A DNA stretch of 64,000 nucleotides from contig NZ_AP024678.1 of the NCBI RefSeq assembly GCF_025999095.1, positions 775,527-839,526 of the forward strand. Direction: 5' to 3'. This document shows, piece by piece, positions 1 to 10,117 of this stretch; positions within the stretch are counted from its first letter, which is position 1, and each line of letters opens with the position of its first letter. The notes under the pieces were generated by a model, which saw only the letters and a program-made list of their open reading frames with translations, searched no databases and was not told the DNA's origin. Origin of the DNA: Thermosynechococcus sp. (GTDB lineage: Bacteria; Cyanobacteriota; Cyanobacteriia; Thermosynechococcales; Thermosynechococcaceae). A program made the position numbers and the translations under genes.

Positions 1-2289
1 ACAAAGCGGGGTATGCGTCAGCTTCAAGGGGGAGACCTCCTAGGGGGTACCCAAGCGGCCAGTCAAGTGCTGTTGGCGCAAACTGCCGAGGTGATTGCCC
101 TAGAAACGGTACACCAAGTGCGCTTAGATTTCAGCCAAGTCACGGATATTGAACCTGCCCTGGCGCGACTGGATCATCAGGGCTGTTTACAAGGCACGGA
201 ATTGCTGGCGATCGCCCACCTGTTGAGTGCTGCGCGGCAGCAGCGGCGTCAAATTGAGGAGCACGCGCAACTCAGTGAGCTCCAACAACTGGTGGCGGGT
301 GTCCGCACCTATCCTGAGGTGACGCAGGAAATCTACCGCTGCATTACCGATCAAGGGCAAGTGAGCGATCGCGCCAGTCCTGAGTTGGCGCAAATTCGCC
401 AGCAGCAACGGCAATGCCGCGCCCAGATCCAGCAGCAGCTTCAGCAGATTCTGCAGCAGCGAGCAGGGGCGATTCAAGAGGCAGTGGTTACCCAACGGCG
501 CGATCGCTATGTGTTGGCGGTCAAAGCTACCCACAAAGATCAGATTCCGGGCATTGTCCACGATCTCTCCGCCAGTGGAGCCACCCTCTACATTGAGCCC
601 CAGGAAACCATTGACCTGCAAAACCGCCTGCAACAACTGACCCATCAAGAAGCGGAGGCAGAACGTGCCATCTGTCAGGCCCTCTCCGAACAGTTAGCTC
701 GCATCAATGATGATCTTTGGTATGTCTTTGATGTCGTTACAGCGCTGGATATGGCCGTTGCTCGTGCCCACTACAGTCTCTGGTTGCAGGGGAATCCACC
801 ACAGTTTGTGGGTGAGACGCGCTTGCACCTAAAGGCATTGCGGCACCCCCTTTTGGTTTGGCAACAGCACCATGAACAGGGGCAGCCAGTGGTTCCCATT
901 GATATTGAATTACAGCCAGCCACAAAGGTGGTGACCATTACAGGCCCGAATACAGGCGGAAAAACGGCAACCCTAAAAACATTGGGATTGGCTGCCCTCA
1001 TGGCCAAGGCGGGGTTGTATGTGCCGGCGGCAGCCCCCGTAGAGTTGCCTTGGTTTACAGGCATTTGGGCAGACATTGGTGATGAGCAGTCCCTTACCCA
1101 AAACCTGTCCACCTTTTCTAGCCATATCTGCAATATCCGCGATATTCTCACGGAGCTGGAGGTCGCAGGCGGCAATACACTGGTGCTTCTGGATGAAGTG
1201 GGGGCAGGCACGGATCCCAGTGAAGGCACCGCCCTGGCGATCGCCCTGTTACGCTATCTGGCAGAGCACGCCAGTCTCACCTTTGCCACCACCCACTATG
1301 GTGAGCTCAAGGCCCTCAAGTACCAAGACAGGCGCTTTGAAAATGCCGCCGTTGAGTTTGACGAGAAAAGCCTTGCGCCCACCTATCGCTTGTTGTGGGG
1401 CATGCCGGGACAATCCAATGCCCTGGCGATCGCCGAGCGGTTGGGGCTATATCCCAGCATTGTTGAGGCGGCCAAGGCCCTTCTCAGCAGAGATAGCAAC
1501 AGTGTCAATGAGATGATCAGGGGGCTAGTGGCTCAGCGCCAGGATCAAGAGGCCAAAACCACAGCGGCAGCGACCCTGCTGCGCGATACCGAAGCCCTCT
1601 ACCAGGAAATCGCCACAAAGGCGCAGGAACTACGACAGCGCCAGCAGCAGTTGCGTCAGCAACAGGAGGAACAGGTACGCACTGCCCTCCATCAAGCTCA
1701 GCAGGAAATTGCCAAAATCATTGCCCAACTGCAACGCGCCAACAGTCCGGAACAGGTACAAGCCGCTCAAACTGCCTTGGCGCAGATTGAAAAAACCTAC
1801 CTACCACCCCCCCCGCCCGCTGGCTTTATTCCTCAACCGGGCGATCGCGTGCGTCTACCCCAATGGCAACAGGTGGGTGAAGTCCTCAGTGTCAGCCAGC
1901 AGGGGGATATTGTCGTCCAAGTGGGTTCCGTGAAATTTACTGTGCCACCCCACGCGGTCGAGTCCCTTAAGGGGGAACCCGTACACCCGCCGTCTAAGCC
2001 CAAGCCTAGCCCAGCTCCCTCGCCGCCAACTGCCCGCACCACAGCACCGGCCATCCGCACCGAGAGCCGTACCCTGGATCTGCGGGGCAAGCGTACCCAT
2101 GAGGCGGAACCTCTCCTCGAGGAATTCCTCAACCGCCAGCAGGGAACTGTTTGGATCATCCACGGCCACGGCAGTGGTGCTCTACGCCGGTTTGTGCATC
2201 AATTTTTAGATCAGCACCCCAGCGTTCAAAGCTATCACCTTGCGCCCCCTGAGGAGGGGGGCCGGGGGGTAACAATTGTGCAGTTATAG
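1..2289 (+). CDS. mutS2: Endonuclease MutS2 (5' end outside window)
   Basis: DNA-processing ATPase of the MutS2 family, thought to bind branched DNA or collided ribosomes and to suppress recombination. The reading frame is open to base 1 (codons read TKRGM...), so the ATG at 13 is internal and roughly 20-30 N-terminal residues are missing. Visible: MutS core helices, Walker A GPNTGGKT (nt 943-966), Walker [17 protein letters not shown] (nt about 1177-1224), a long Gln-rich coiled coil (nt about 1540-1800), and a C-terminal Smr nuclease domain with LDLRG and HGHGSG (nt about 2080-2285). MutS1 lacks the Smr domain, which settles the family. It lies 11 bp ahead of asnS on the same strand. Confidence 0.96.
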   Translation, partial: TKRGMRQLQGGDLLGGTQAASQVLLAQTAEVIALETVHQVRLDFSQVTDIEPALARLDHQGCLQGTELLAIAHLLSAARQQRRQIEEHAQLSELQQLVAGVRTYPEVTQEIYRCITDQGQVSDRASPELAQIRQQQRQCRAQIQQQLQQILQQRAGAIQEAVVTQRRDRYVLAVKATHKDQIPGIVHDLSASGATLYIEPQETIDLQNRLQQLTHQEAEAERAICQALSEQLARINDDLWYVFDVVTALDMAVARAHYSLWLQGNPPQFVGETRLHLKALRHPLLVWQQHHEQGQPVVPIDIELQPATKVVTITGPNTGGKTATLKTLGLAALMAKAGLYVPAAAPVELPWFTGIWADIGDEQSLTQNLSTFSSHICNIRDILTELEVAGGNTLVLLDEVGAGTDPSEGTALAIALLRYLAEHASLTFATTHYGELKALKYQDRRFENAAVEFDEKSLAPTYRLLWGMPGQSNALAIAERLGLYPSIVEAAKALLSRDSNSVNEMIRGLVAQRQDQEAKTTAAATLLRDTEALYQEIATKAQELRQRQQQLRQQQEEQVRTALHQAQQEIAKIIAQLQRANSPEQVQAAQTALAQIEKTYLPPPPPAGFIPQPGDRVRLPQWQQVGEVLSVSQQGDIVVQVGSVKFTVPPHAVESLKGEPVHPPSKPKPSPAPSPPTARTTAPAIRTESRTLDLRGKRTHEAEPLLEEFLNRQQGTVWIIHGHGSGALRRFVHQFLDQHPSVQSYHLAPPEEGGRGVTIVQL

Positions 2290-2300
2290 GAAAAAGACCC

Positions 2301-3689
2301 ATGCAGCAGCGAATTAGGGATATTCTTCACCAAGGTCAAGTGGGCGATCGCGTCACCGTCAAAGGCTGGGTGCGTACCAAACGCGACCTCAAGGAATGCA
2401 CCTTTGTCAACCTTAACGATGGCTCAACCCTAGCGGGATTGCAGGTGGTCATTCCCAACACCCTTGCCGCTGCCACCCCGACTATCAAAGACCTGACCAC
2501 TGGTGCCGCAGCGGAATTCACAGGCGAGCTGGTGCGCTCCCCTGGCAAAAACCAAGCCATTGAACTCCATGCCCAGGAGATTCACCTGTGGGGCAGTGCC
2601 GATCCAGAAACCTATCCCCTGCAAAAGAAACGCCACAGTTTTGAATTTCTACGCACCATTGGTCATCTGCGACCACGAACCAATACCCTAGGCGCTGTGA
2701 TGCGAGTGCGCAATGCCTGTGCCACGGCCATTCACCAGTTCTTTCAGGAGCGGGGCTTCCTCTGGGTGCATACCCCCATCATTACCGCCAGTGACTGCGA
2801 AGGGGCTGGGGAACTCTTTACTGTCACCACACTGGATTTAACCCAGCCGCCCAAAACCCCAGAGGGGCAGATTGACTTCAGTCAAGACTTTTTTGGCCGT
2901 CGTGCCTACCTCACCGTCAGTGGCCAACTAGAGGCAGAAATTATGGCCACAGCCTTTACCAACGTCTATACCTTTGGCCCCACCTTCCGCGCTGAAAACT
3001 CCAACACCTCGCGCCACCTTGCCGAGTTTTGGATGGTAGAGCCAGAAATGGCCTTCTGTGACCTCAGGGGGGATATGGAACTAGCGGAGGCCTTTTTGCA
3101 GTTTGTCTTTCGCTATGTCCTTGACCACTGCCCAGAGGATATGGCCTTCTTTCAGGAGCGGATTGATAATAGCGTCATGGCAACTGCCGAACAGATGGCC
3201 ACTCAACCCTTTGCCCGCCTCAGCTACAGTGAAGCCATTCAAGTCCTTGAAAAGAGTGGCCGTGCCTTTGAGTTCCCGGTGGCTTGGGGGCTAGACCTGC
3301 AATCGGAGCATGAGCGCTATCTTGCTGAGGCATACTGCCGCCGCCCCGTAATTGTCTATGATTATCCCGCTGCCATCAAAGCCTTCTATATGCGCCTCAA
3401 TGACGATGGCAAAACCGTGGCGGCAATGGATGTCCTCGCACCCAAAATTGGCGAGATTATTGGGGGTTCCCAGCGAGAAGAACGCTTTGATGTGTTGCAG
3501 GAGCGAATTGTGGCCCAAGGGCTAGACCCAGCCACCTACTGGTGGTACTTGGATTTGCGTCGCTATGGCAGTGTGCCCCACGCCGGCTTTGGCCTTGGGT
3601 TTGAGCGGCTAGTACAGTTTATGACGGGCATGGACAATATCCGCGATGTCATTCCCTTTCCACGGACGCCGGGCAATGCCGAGTTCTAG
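2301..3689 (+). CDS. asnS: Asparaginyl-tRNA synthetase
   Basis: Class IIb aminoacyl-tRNA synthetase that charges tRNA-Asn in the cytoplasm. The 462-residue protein has an N-terminal OB-fold anticodon domain ([14 protein letters not shown], about 19-32), class II motif 2 around FRAEN (about 230) and motif 3 GFGLGFERL near the C-terminus (about 430-438). The length is normal for bacterial AsnRS, and the insert is too short for AspRS. The ATG start is 11 bp after mutS2. Its stop codon TAG shares the four bases CTAG (3686-3689) with the stop of the convergent antiporter gene, so no terminator fits between them. Confidence 0.97.
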   Translation: MQQRIRDILHQGQVGDRVTVKGWVRTKRDLKECTFVNLNDGSTLAGLQVVIPNTLAAATPTIKDLTTGAAAEFTGELVRSPGKNQAIELHAQEIHLWGSADPETYPLQKKRHSFEFLRTIGHLRPRTNTLGAVMRVRNACATAIHQFFQERGFLWVHTPIITASDCEGAGELFTVTTLDLTQPPKTPEGQIDFSQDFFGRRAYLTVSGQLEAEIMATAFTNVYTFGPTFRAENSNTSRHLAEFWMVEPEMAFCDLRGDMELAEAFLQFVFRYVLDHCPEDMAFFQERIDNSVMATAEQMATQPFARLSYSEAIQVLEKSGRAFEFPVAWGLDLQSEHERYLAEAYCRRPVIVYDYPAAIKAFYMRLNDDGKTVAAMDVLAPKIGEIIGGSQREERFDVLQERIVAQGLDPATYWWYLDLRRYGSVPHAGFGLGFERLVQFMTGMDNIRDVIPFPRTPGNAEF

Positions 3690-5740
3690 CCCAGGCGTGG
3701 CGGTTCGCCAAAGAGGATAATTGAGGTTTGCAGCTTTCGGAGGACTTGGGTGGTGATGTCACTCACTGCCAGTCCACCCGCTGTGCCGCGCCGAATCGAA
3801 CGCATTAAAACCAAGTCATAGAGTGCTGCTTCTTCGAGGATGGCCCTGGCAATATCACTACTGGCAACGGTTTTAATGTGCACGTCAAGGGGACTTGCTC
3901 CCTTCGCTTCCTGTAAAATCTGGCGCAAATCCTCCTCAAACTGCGCCATTTGTTCATAGGGCGTGTTGGGCAGGGCCACGTGCAGCAGCATTACCTTTGC
4001 TTGGCTGGCACTGCCAAGGGCTTGGGCAAAACTAATAATCCGTAGAGTTTTTGGGCTGAGATCTCGGGTCGGCACCAAAATTGAACGGATATTCTCCGGA
4101 TCATCCAATAGGCGAGTAATGGCCACAGGACAGGGGCTTGACCAGAGGACACGGTCAATGATGCTGCCAAAAAGCTGGGCGCGCCAACTACTCGTTTCTG
4201 GCCAGCCCAAGACAATGAGACTCGCCTCCTGTTCACGACTAAAGCGACTAATCCCGAGGGCAATATCTTCATCAATACGGATGGCAGTGGTTGTCTCGAC
4301 GCTGTAGGGTGCGGCCAGTTCCGCAGCGCGGCGCAGCAGTTTGCGAGAGCGACGGAGCTTGGTATCGAGGTGGGGATCATTCATGTGCACTTGGCAAGGG
4401 ATAATCGCAACTGCCACAACTCGCCCCGCCTCATGATGGGCCAACAGTGCCGCCAATTCCATAAGCGGGCGTTGGGTTTGGGGATTGTGGATGGGGACGA
4501 CGACGGTAAAGGTGTGGGGCTGGGGATCCTCGTGGCCATCCCACCACGTTGCCAGTTCCTCAATCTCCGCCTGCTCGGGCTGCGGAATTGGCAGCCGACT
4601 GGCAGTGCGTGCCGTAACCAGCGGGCCAAGAATTGAGGTGACCACCATTAGCACCAGCACGCTGTTGAGAATGTCTTGGGTGAGAATCCCCTCCTGGAAG
4701 CCGACTAGGGTTGCCGCTAAGGTGGCCGCCACCTGAGGCAAAGACAACGACCACATTGTCAACATTTCCATTGAAGTGTAGCGATACCAGCGGGCAGCCA
4801 GCCAAGCCGCAATGAACTTGCTGCCAATAAGACCGATGACAATTGCAACCGTAATGCCAATGGAGGTGAGGGTCTTGACAAAGGCAGGAATGTCAATCAG
4901 CAGCCCCATGTCCACAAAAAAGCAGGGAATAAAGAGGACGCCCCCGATAAACTCAACCTTTTCCTTGACGGGACTGTCCTCGAGAACATCATTGACGGCT
5001 AAACCGGCTAAAAAGGCACCGACAATCTGCTCGATGCCAATGATTTCGGCACCGATGGAAGTAACCAATAATGTCAAAAGAATGAAAAGGAATTGCTTCC
5101 CCTGAGCATCCCCCGATCGCCGGAAAAACTGCTTACCAATGCGGTCAACCCCCCACAGAACCAGAAAGCAATACAGACCCAGGGCAATGAATTGGTTGAG
5201 GAGAGTCAGCACCGTGAATTCACCACGGTTAATGCCCACGCAGATGGCCAGCACCACCAGCGCTGCGGTATCGGTAAAAATGGTTGCGCCAATCGTAATG
5301 GTCACGGCTTCATTGTGCACAACCCCCAACTGCCGCACAATTGGATAGGCCAAGAGGGTATGGGAAGCCAGCAGTGAGCCAATGAGAAGCGAGCCATTCC
5401 AATCAAAACCAAACCAGTGGCCAATGGTGAATCCGGTCGCCAGGGGGACAATGAAGGTTAAAGCCCCGAACAACAAAGAGCGATCGCGAGTTCTGCGAAA
5501 ATGACTCAGATCAATTTCTAGCCCCGCCACAAACATTAAATAGACTTTGCCAATGCCTGAGAGAAGTTTGATGGTGTCGCTGTCGTGTTCTAGCAACTGT
5601 AGTCCATTCGGCCCAAGCAGCACACCCGCCAGCAGTAGGCCCACAAGCCCCGGTAAGCGCAGCCGCTCAAACACCGGCGGAATGGTTAAAATGACCGCCA
5701 ATAGAACCATAAAAATAAAAACGGGGCTACTCGTGTTCAT
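3686..5740 (-). CDS. CPA2-family Na+/H+ (K+/H+) antiporter with C-terminal universal-stress domains
   Basis: Membrane cation/proton antiporter of the monovalent cation:proton antiporter-2 (KefB/NapA-like) family. Residues 1 to about 395 hold roughly 12 hydrophobic segments, including the family stretch [21 protein letters not shown] near the N-terminus. Residues about 420-684 are soluble and look like two tandem UspA-type domains ([14 protein letters not shown]... and [14 protein letters not shown]..., with [15 protein letters not shown] as the typical nucleotide-binding tail). There is no RCK/TrkA-N domain, which separates it from KefC. Probably acts in pH or salt homeostasis, with the USP part sensing a nucleotide (inference). 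Ion specificity cannot be read from sequence. Confidence 0.85.
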   Translation of the reverse strand: MNTSSPVFIFMVLLAVILTIPPVFERLRLPGLVGLLLAGVLLGPNGLQLLEHDSDTIKLLSGIGKVYLMFVAGLEIDLSHFRRTRDRSLLFGALTFIVPLATGFTIGHWFGFDWNGSLLIGSLLASHTLLAYPIVRQLGVVHNEAVTITIGATIFTDTAALVVLAICVGINRGEFTVLTLLNQFIALGLYCFLVLWGVDRIGKQFFRRSGDAQGKQFLFILLTLLVTSIGAEIIGIEQIVGAFLAGLAVNDVLEDSPVKEKVEFIGGVLFIPCFFVDMGLLIDIPAFVKTLTSIGITVAIVIGLIGSKFIAAWLAARWYRYTSMEMLTMWSLSLPQVAATLAATLVGFQEGILTQDILNSVLVLMVVTSILGPLVTARTASRLPIPQPEQAEIEELATWWDGHEDPQPHTFTVVVPIHNPQTQRPLMELAALLAHHEAGRVVAVAIIPCQVHMNDPHLDTKLRRSRKLLRRAAELAAPYSVETTTAIRIDEDIALGISRFSREQEASLIVLGWPETSSWRAQLFGSIIDRVLWSSPCPVAITRLLDDPENIRSILVPTRDLSPKTLRIISFAQALGSASQAKVMLLHVALPNTPYEQMAQFEEDLRQILQEAKGASPLDVHIKTVASSDIARAILEEAALYDLVLMRSIRRGTAGGLAVSDITTQVLRKLQTSIILFGEPPRLG

Positions 5741-5793
5741 GGCCGCAATCTACAGGTGACTTTAATGCCGGTGCCTTTAAGGATACACAGTAC

Positions 5794-7026
5794 CTACTGA
5801 GCCTGAAAATAACGGCCAATGGTTTCCACGTCCTTATCGCCCCGACCAGAGCAGTTAATGACAATGCGGGGCTGCCCCGTCAATTGAGGGCATAGGGTTT
5901 CCAGATAGGCTAAGGCATGGGCAGTTTCAAGGGCAGGGAGAATCCCCTCTAACTGAGCTAGGCGCACACAGGCAGCCACCGCCTCAGCATCGGTGACACT
6001 GTAGTATTCTGCCCGACCAATGTCCTTGAGGTAGCTATGCTCTGGCCCCACCCCTGGATAGTCTAAACCAGCGCTGATGGAGTGGGCCTCAACCACCTGA
6101 CCATCGGCATCCTGCAATAGATAGCTCATAGCGCCGTGGAGCACCCCCACTTCCCCTTTGGTGAGGGTGGCGGCATGGTGACCGGTGTCCAGCCCTTGCC
6201 CGGCAGCTTCAACACCAATTAAGCGCACTTGGGGTTCCTCAATAAACTCATGGAAAAGTCCCATCGCATTGGAGCCACCGCCAACACAGGCAAGGAGAAT
6301 ATCCGGCAGCCCGCCCCATTTCTCAAGACACTGCTGGCGGGTTTCAGCCCCAATGACGGCGTGGAATTCCCGTACTAGCATTGGGTAGGGATGGGGGCCT
6401 GCCACTGAACCCAAGATGTAATGGGTGGTTTCAACATTGGTCACCCAATCGCGAATTGCTTCTGAGGTGGCATCTTTGAGGGTCCCTGTGCCAGCACTGA
6501 CGGGGGCCACTTCTGCTCCCAATAGACGCATCCGCAACACATTTAACCGCTGCCGCTCCATATCCTGCACCCCCATATAAATCACACATTGGAGGCCAAA
6601 GCGGGCACACACCGTTGCTGTGGCTACGCCATGCTGACCGGCACCTGTTTCAGCAATAATGCGCTGTTTGCCCATGCGTTTTGCCAGGAGAACTTGCCCG
6701 AGGGCGTTATTGATTTTGTGGGCACCTGTATGGTTGAGGTCTTCCCGCTTCAGATAGATTTGGGGCTGGGCTTGATCATGGGCATAGTGGGCGCTGAGAC
6801 GTTCGGCAAAGTAGAGGGGACTCGGGCGACCCACATAGTCTTGCAGGAGTTGCTGTAATTCGGCTTGAAAGTCAGGATCTTGGCGGTAGTGGGCAAAGGC
6901 TGCCTCCAATTCACTGAGGGCGGGCATCAGCGTTTCAGGAACATATTTGCCCCCAAAGCGACCAAAGCGACCGCGGGAATCGGGGCGAGCAGCGGCACTG
7001 AGGGCAGTAGAGGGGGCAACAGTCAT
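5794..7026 (-). CDS. trpB: Tryptophan synthase beta chain
   Basis: PLP enzyme that condenses indole and serine to tryptophan; partner of TrpA. Visible: [14 protein letters not shown] at the N-terminus; the PLP lysine in [15 protein letters not shown]; the catalytic AETGAGQHG loop; the phosphate-binding loop GGGSNAMG; and SGRGDKD at the end. About 410 residues is normal for TrpB1. I place the start at the ATG at 7026; a TTG two codons upstream is also open. No other trp gene is nearby, as is usual in cyanobacteria where trp genes are scattered. Confidence 0.97.
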   Translation of the reverse strand: MTVAPSTALSAAARPDSRGRFGRFGGKYVPETLMPALSELEAAFAHYRQDPDFQAELQQLLQDYVGRPSPLYFAERLSAHYAHDQAQPQIYLKREDLNHTGAHKINNALGQVLLAKRMGKQRIIAETGAGQHGVATATVCARFGLQCVIYMGVQDMERQRLNVLRMRLLGAEVAPVSAGTGTLKDATSEAIRDWVTNVETTHYILGSVAGPHPYPMLVREFHAVIGAETRQQCLEKWGGLPDILLACVGGGSNAMGLFHEFIEEPQVRLIGVEAAGQGLDTGHHAATLTKGEVGVLHGAMSYLLQDADGQVVEAHSISAGLDYPGVGPEHSYLKDIGRAEYYSVTDAEAVAACVRLAQLEGILPALETAHALAYLETLCPQLTGQPRIVINCSGRGDKDVETIGRYFQAQ

Positions 7027-7074
7027 GGGCAAATTTCTTTCTTCATTAAGGATTCCTTACGCTATTGTGCCACG

Positions 7075-7851
7075 TTACGGCCGGCAACGGTGGGTGGTGC
7101 CCAAGGGATTGAGCCACTCTAATAGGCAGGCTTCAAGAACTTGCATTTCGGGAAAGAGGCTTTGCTTGATCCACTGGCCGACGGCATCCAAGGGAGAAAA
7201 TTCGGCACCGACTTGCCACTTAAGGCCTTGGCTAAGGGGGGTGAGGTGATTCCCCGGTAGCTTGAGGGCAGTGACCATGTCGCCAAATTTGGCTCTGAGG
7301 AGACTGCGCAGGCGCGCCGTTTGGTCAATGTCGTCATCCTGGAAGCGAATCAGGAGGTTGCGGCGCACAGAATAGCGCTCTTGAATAAGTGTTTCGGTTT
7401 CGGTGGGGCTGGGGCTGAATTCAACACCGCTGGGGGTCAGGTTTTCCATCCAAGGAATGGATTGACTGGCGGGGTAGTTGTTGAAGGCCATAAACATATT
7501 CCCAGCCCGATCGCCATCGTAGAGGCTATTGATCAACAGGTGGAGCTTGCAGCCCATACTGTGCCCTAGACCATAGATGGGCAGTCCTGGCGGATAGCCT
7601 TGGCGGTACACCAACCAATCAAGGGCATAGTCGAGTTTATTGAGGATGTCGAGGGCGATCGCCCTATGATCAAAGGTATTCACAAAGGGGGTGGCAATAA
7701 TGCCATAGCCAGCCTCCCCTAGGTGCTCAAGCAGCCGCCGATAGGTCAATTGCGGTGCCGCTGCTACAAAGGCTCCCCCCAAAAAGTGAACCCACCCCAA
7801 TGGGCGCTGGGGAATACACAGCCAGTTGCCGCGAACCTCGTGCCACTCCAA
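7075..7851 (-). CDS. DUF1350 family protein (alpha/beta-hydrolase-like)
   Basis: Cyanobacterial/plastid DUF1350 protein of unknown reaction. The core motif LGWVHFLGGAFVAAAPQLTY and the nucleophile-elbow-like GLGHSMGCKL suggest an alpha/beta-hydrolase fold, with Ser in GHSMG as the putative nucleophile. The frame is open up to a GTG at 7923, one base from the divergent gene, but family similarity begins at about EWHEVRGNW. I therefore favour the TTG at 7851, which has GGAG about 10 bases upstream and leaves 75 bp for two divergent promoters. The longer form (7075-7923) cannot be excluded. Confidence 0.8.
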   Translation of the reverse strand: MEWHEVRGNWLCIPQRPLGWVHFLGGAFVAAAPQLTYRRLLEHLGEAGYGIIATPFVNTFDHRAIALDILNKLDYALDWLVYRQGYPPGLPIYGLGHSMGCKLHLLINSLYDGDRAGNMFMAFNNYPASQSIPWMENLTPSGVEFSPSPTETETLIQERYSVRRNLLIRFQDDDIDQTARLRSLLRAKFGDMVTALKLPGNHLTPLSQGLKWQVGAEFSPLDAVGQWIKQSLFPEMQVLEACLLEWLNPLGTTHRCRP

Positions 7852-7926
7852 AATCCAATCACTCCAAAAATGCCTAACTGACTGTAATCTAGCGAATACG
7901 GGAAATACAGTGGTACAGGACACGTG

Positions 7927-9105
7927 ATGATTGCAACGGTGATTGGGATAGGCGCAGCCGCCCTAGGATCACTAGCCCTTTTGGGGGCGATCGCCCTGGA
8001 ATGGCGGTATCGCCAGCGGCCGGCCCATCCCCTAGAAGTGATCCGTGCTACTTGGAATCTAGAAATCTACGAGCCAACCCACTACCGTTTTGTTGGGCTC
8101 CTGGGGTTGAGCAATCCCCACCGTGGCCTTGAGGTGATGGTGCCACAGTTGCGGGCAGAGGTGGTGTTGCTATCTGATGGCAGCGTGGCGGGCATTGAAA
8201 CGAATGTGCAGGTTATCCCCCGCCACCCGGAGCCTGAGTTCCCGCCCCGTGCCGATGGCTATTGGTTTGCCTATATTGTCAAGTCCACAAAGCAGACAAA
8301 TGTCGAGATTTGCGTGGATTTGCAGGGAATTGGTGTGAGTGAGGTCAAGGCGGCTTGGGTCAAGATTCACTACGTTGCCTATGGCCCCCATGGTCGCTTC
8401 CTGAAAACCCATCATGAATTTATCCCCCTAAAGTTTCCGGCCAAGGGAGATACGGGTGTGTGGCGGCAGGCAGAGGGGGCTCAGGTGCTACCCATTCGCA
8501 CCCATTTACTGACGCCCTTGGATACTCTCCCCGAGGTGCTCAATCGCTACGTCATGCCCCATGCCCAACCGGGAGATATTGTTGCCATTGGTGAAACCCC
8601 CATTGCCATCATTCAAGGCCGTCTTAAGGATCCAGCCCAACTGCGCCCCGGCTGGGTAGCAACGCGGGTCTGTCAATTCTTTCTACCCACCTCCAGTTTG
8701 GCCACAGCCTGTGGCATGCAAGCCCTCGTTGAGGAGGTGGGGGAGTTGCGGGTGCTGTTGGCCTTTATTGGGGGAGCGATCGCCAAAATCTTTGGCCACA
8801 AGGGCGGTTTCTATCAATTGGCTGGTGAACAAGCTCGCCTCATTGACGATGTCACCGGCACGCTGCCCCCCTACGACCAATTTATTGTCATGGGACCTGC
8901 CAACCCCCAAGCCATAGTGGATGATCTGGCGGCCCAAACCGGCCTTGGCGTCGCCATTGTTGATGTCAATGATCTAGGAGCAGTCAAGGTTCTGGCCGCA
9001 AGCAAAGGGGTTTCCCATGAACTGCTGATCAAAGCCTTAAGGAAAAATCCCGCCGGCAATGCCGATGAGCAAACTCCCCTTGTGCTAATTCGGCCTTCTC
9101 AGTGA
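7927..9105 (+). CDS. CofE-like (coenzyme F420-0:L-glutamate ligase-type) protein
   Basis: About 392 residues. An N-terminal membrane segment (IATVIGIGAAALGSLALLGAIAL) precedes a cyanobacterial N-domain of unknown role. The C-terminal half matches the F420-0 gamma-glutamyl ligase family: LLTPLDTLPEVLNRYV, DIVAIGETPIAI and LGVAIVDVNDLG. Most cyanobacteria do not make F420 through a full pathway, so the real substrate is unknown. The first codons read GTG-ATG and either could start. It is transcribed divergently from the DUF1350 gene. The stop is followed by a small hairpin and then repeat copy A. Confidence 0.75.
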   Translation: MIATVIGIGAAALGSLALLGAIALEWRYRQRPAHPLEVIRATWNLEIYEPTHYRFVGLLGLSNPHRGLEVMVPQLRAEVVLLSDGSVAGIETNVQVIPRHPEPEFPPRADGYWFAYIVKSTKQTNVEICVDLQGIGVSEVKAAWVKIHYVAYGPHGRFLKTHHEFIPLKFPAKGDTGVWRQAEGAQVLPIRTHLLTPLDTLPEVLNRYVMPHAQPGDIVAIGETPIAIIQGRLKDPAQLRPGWVATRVCQFFLPTSSLATACGMQALVEEVGELRVLLAFIGGAIAKIFGHKGGFYQLAGEQARLIDDVTGTLPPYDQFIVMGPANPQAIVDDLAAQTGLGVAIVDVNDLGAVKVLAASKGVSHELLIKALRKNPAGNADEQTPLVLIRPSQ

Positions 9106-9124
9106 AGTTGTTGCTATTAGTTTG

Positions 9125-9143
9125 GCTGGGAAAGGCTCCCAGC
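9125..9143 (+). terminator. Hairpin after the CofE-like gene (possible terminator without U-run)
   Basis: GCTGGGA (9125-9131) pairs perfectly with TCCCAGC (9137-9143) around the loop AAGGC, 19 bp after the stop codon. There is no T-run afterwards, as is common in cyanobacteria, so termination is inferred from position only. A similar but weaker hairpin (CTGGGA/TCTCAG) sits at about 55108-55123, upstream of the second copy of the neighbouring repeat. Confidence 0.4.
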
Positions 9144-9183
9144 ACCACCTGGTCACCTTGTCTCCTTTCTCCCTGTCGGTTTC

Positions 9184-9352
9184 TATTTTGTTTTTGTCAA
9201 ACTTTAGCTCCGCGGCTGTCTGGGGGGCAATCCCTCTCCAAAACTGGTTTTCAGAAAATTCAAGCACTTCCAAATCTGTTAGAAATGCCCCTAAGGCGGA
9301 TAGTCTCTGGGTGAGGTAAAATCCCTCAAATATTTGAATCCAGAGGTGCTTG
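9184..9352. repeat. Dispersed intergenic repeat, copy A
   Basis: Matches copy B at 55282-55459 in the same orientation. Shared exact blocks include TATTTTGTTTTTGT, AAACTTTAG, AAATTCAAGCAC and CCAGAGG.GCTTG. Copy A lies between two convergent genes (CofE-like and ccdA), so it is not needed as a promoter for either. On the minus strand it reads without stop as a peptide containing LSALGAFLTDLEVLEF; copy B encodes LSALGQFLVDLEVLEF. Most differences there are at third codon positions. It is either a remnant of a small gene family or mobile element, or a conserved RNA. I do not recognise it. Confidence 0.7.
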
Positions 9353-9390
9353 CATTGTCAGCCAATGGAAAATCTGAAGACCAGCGATCG

Positions 9391-10113
9391 CTACAGCCGA
9401 ATGGCCAAAGCAATGACCCCAAAGGCAATGAGGAGCACGCCGCTGACTCTGGTGATCCAACTCGACCACTGCCGCAGGGCCAGTAGCTTTTGGAGGGCAC
9501 CACTAAAGGTACCCACCACGATCAGGGGCACGACGTAACCGGTTGTGTAGGCCAAGAGCAAACCTGCCCCCACCCAGAGCTGTTGGGTTGTGGCTACCCA
9601 CGCCAACAGCGTTGCCAACACTGGTGTGCTGCAGGGGGCAGCAACTATGCCAAAGGTGGCCCCTAGGGTATAGGACTGTAAGCGCGCAGGGACGCGATCC
9701 GGCAGTTCCTCTAGGAAGCGACTGCGGGGAAAGCTGAGGGGCAAGGCCTCGAGCAAATTCAACCCCATGAGAATGGCCACCAAACTAACCACAAGGGTTA
9801 ACCCCCAGCCCACCTGACCGTAGATGCGCCCGGCCAAGGCCGCTGTCATCCCCAATACCGTTAAGGTGGTGGCAAGACCCAAGGCAAACCAAAGGGACTG
9901 GCGCAACACGGAGCCCTGTTGCTTGCTGGCATAGCCGGCGATATACCCCACCGTAATCGGCAGCATGGAGAGGGTACAGGGGGTCAGACTGGTGAGCAGT
10001 CCCGCCCAAAAGACGATACCGACACTGATCACCGTCAGATCACGGAGTTGACCGGTCACCCACTGGTTGGCCCACTGTTCCAGTTGGTAGAGTCCTAGGC
10101 TGAGGCTGGCCAT
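9391..10113 (-). CDS. ccdA: Cytochrome c biogenesis protein CcdA
   Basis: Thylakoid or plasma-membrane thiol transporter that carries reducing equivalents to the lumen for haem attachment (System II, with Ccs1/CcsA) and other lumenal disulfide reduction. Six hydrophobic segments; the two redox cysteines sit in SLTPCTLSMLP and APCSTPVLATLL. I start at the ATG at 10113 (MASLSLGLYQ), just past the upstream gene's stop at 10118. The frame is open to 10155, but that extension would overlap the protease gene. Probably co-transcribed with the M16 protease gene. Confidence 0.93.
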   Translation of the reverse strand: MASLSLGLYQLEQWANQWVTGQLRDLTVISVGIVFWAGLLTSLTPCTLSMLPITVGYIAGYASKQQGSVLRQSLWFALGLATTLTVLGMTAALAGRIYGQVGWGLTLVVSLVAILMGLNLLEALPLSFPRSRFLEELPDRVPARLQSYTLGATFGIVAAPCSTPVLATLLAWVATTQQLWVGAGLLLAYTTGYVVPLIVVGTFSGALQKLLALRQWSSWITRVSGVLLIAFGVIALAIRL

Positions 10114-10117
10114 GGTC

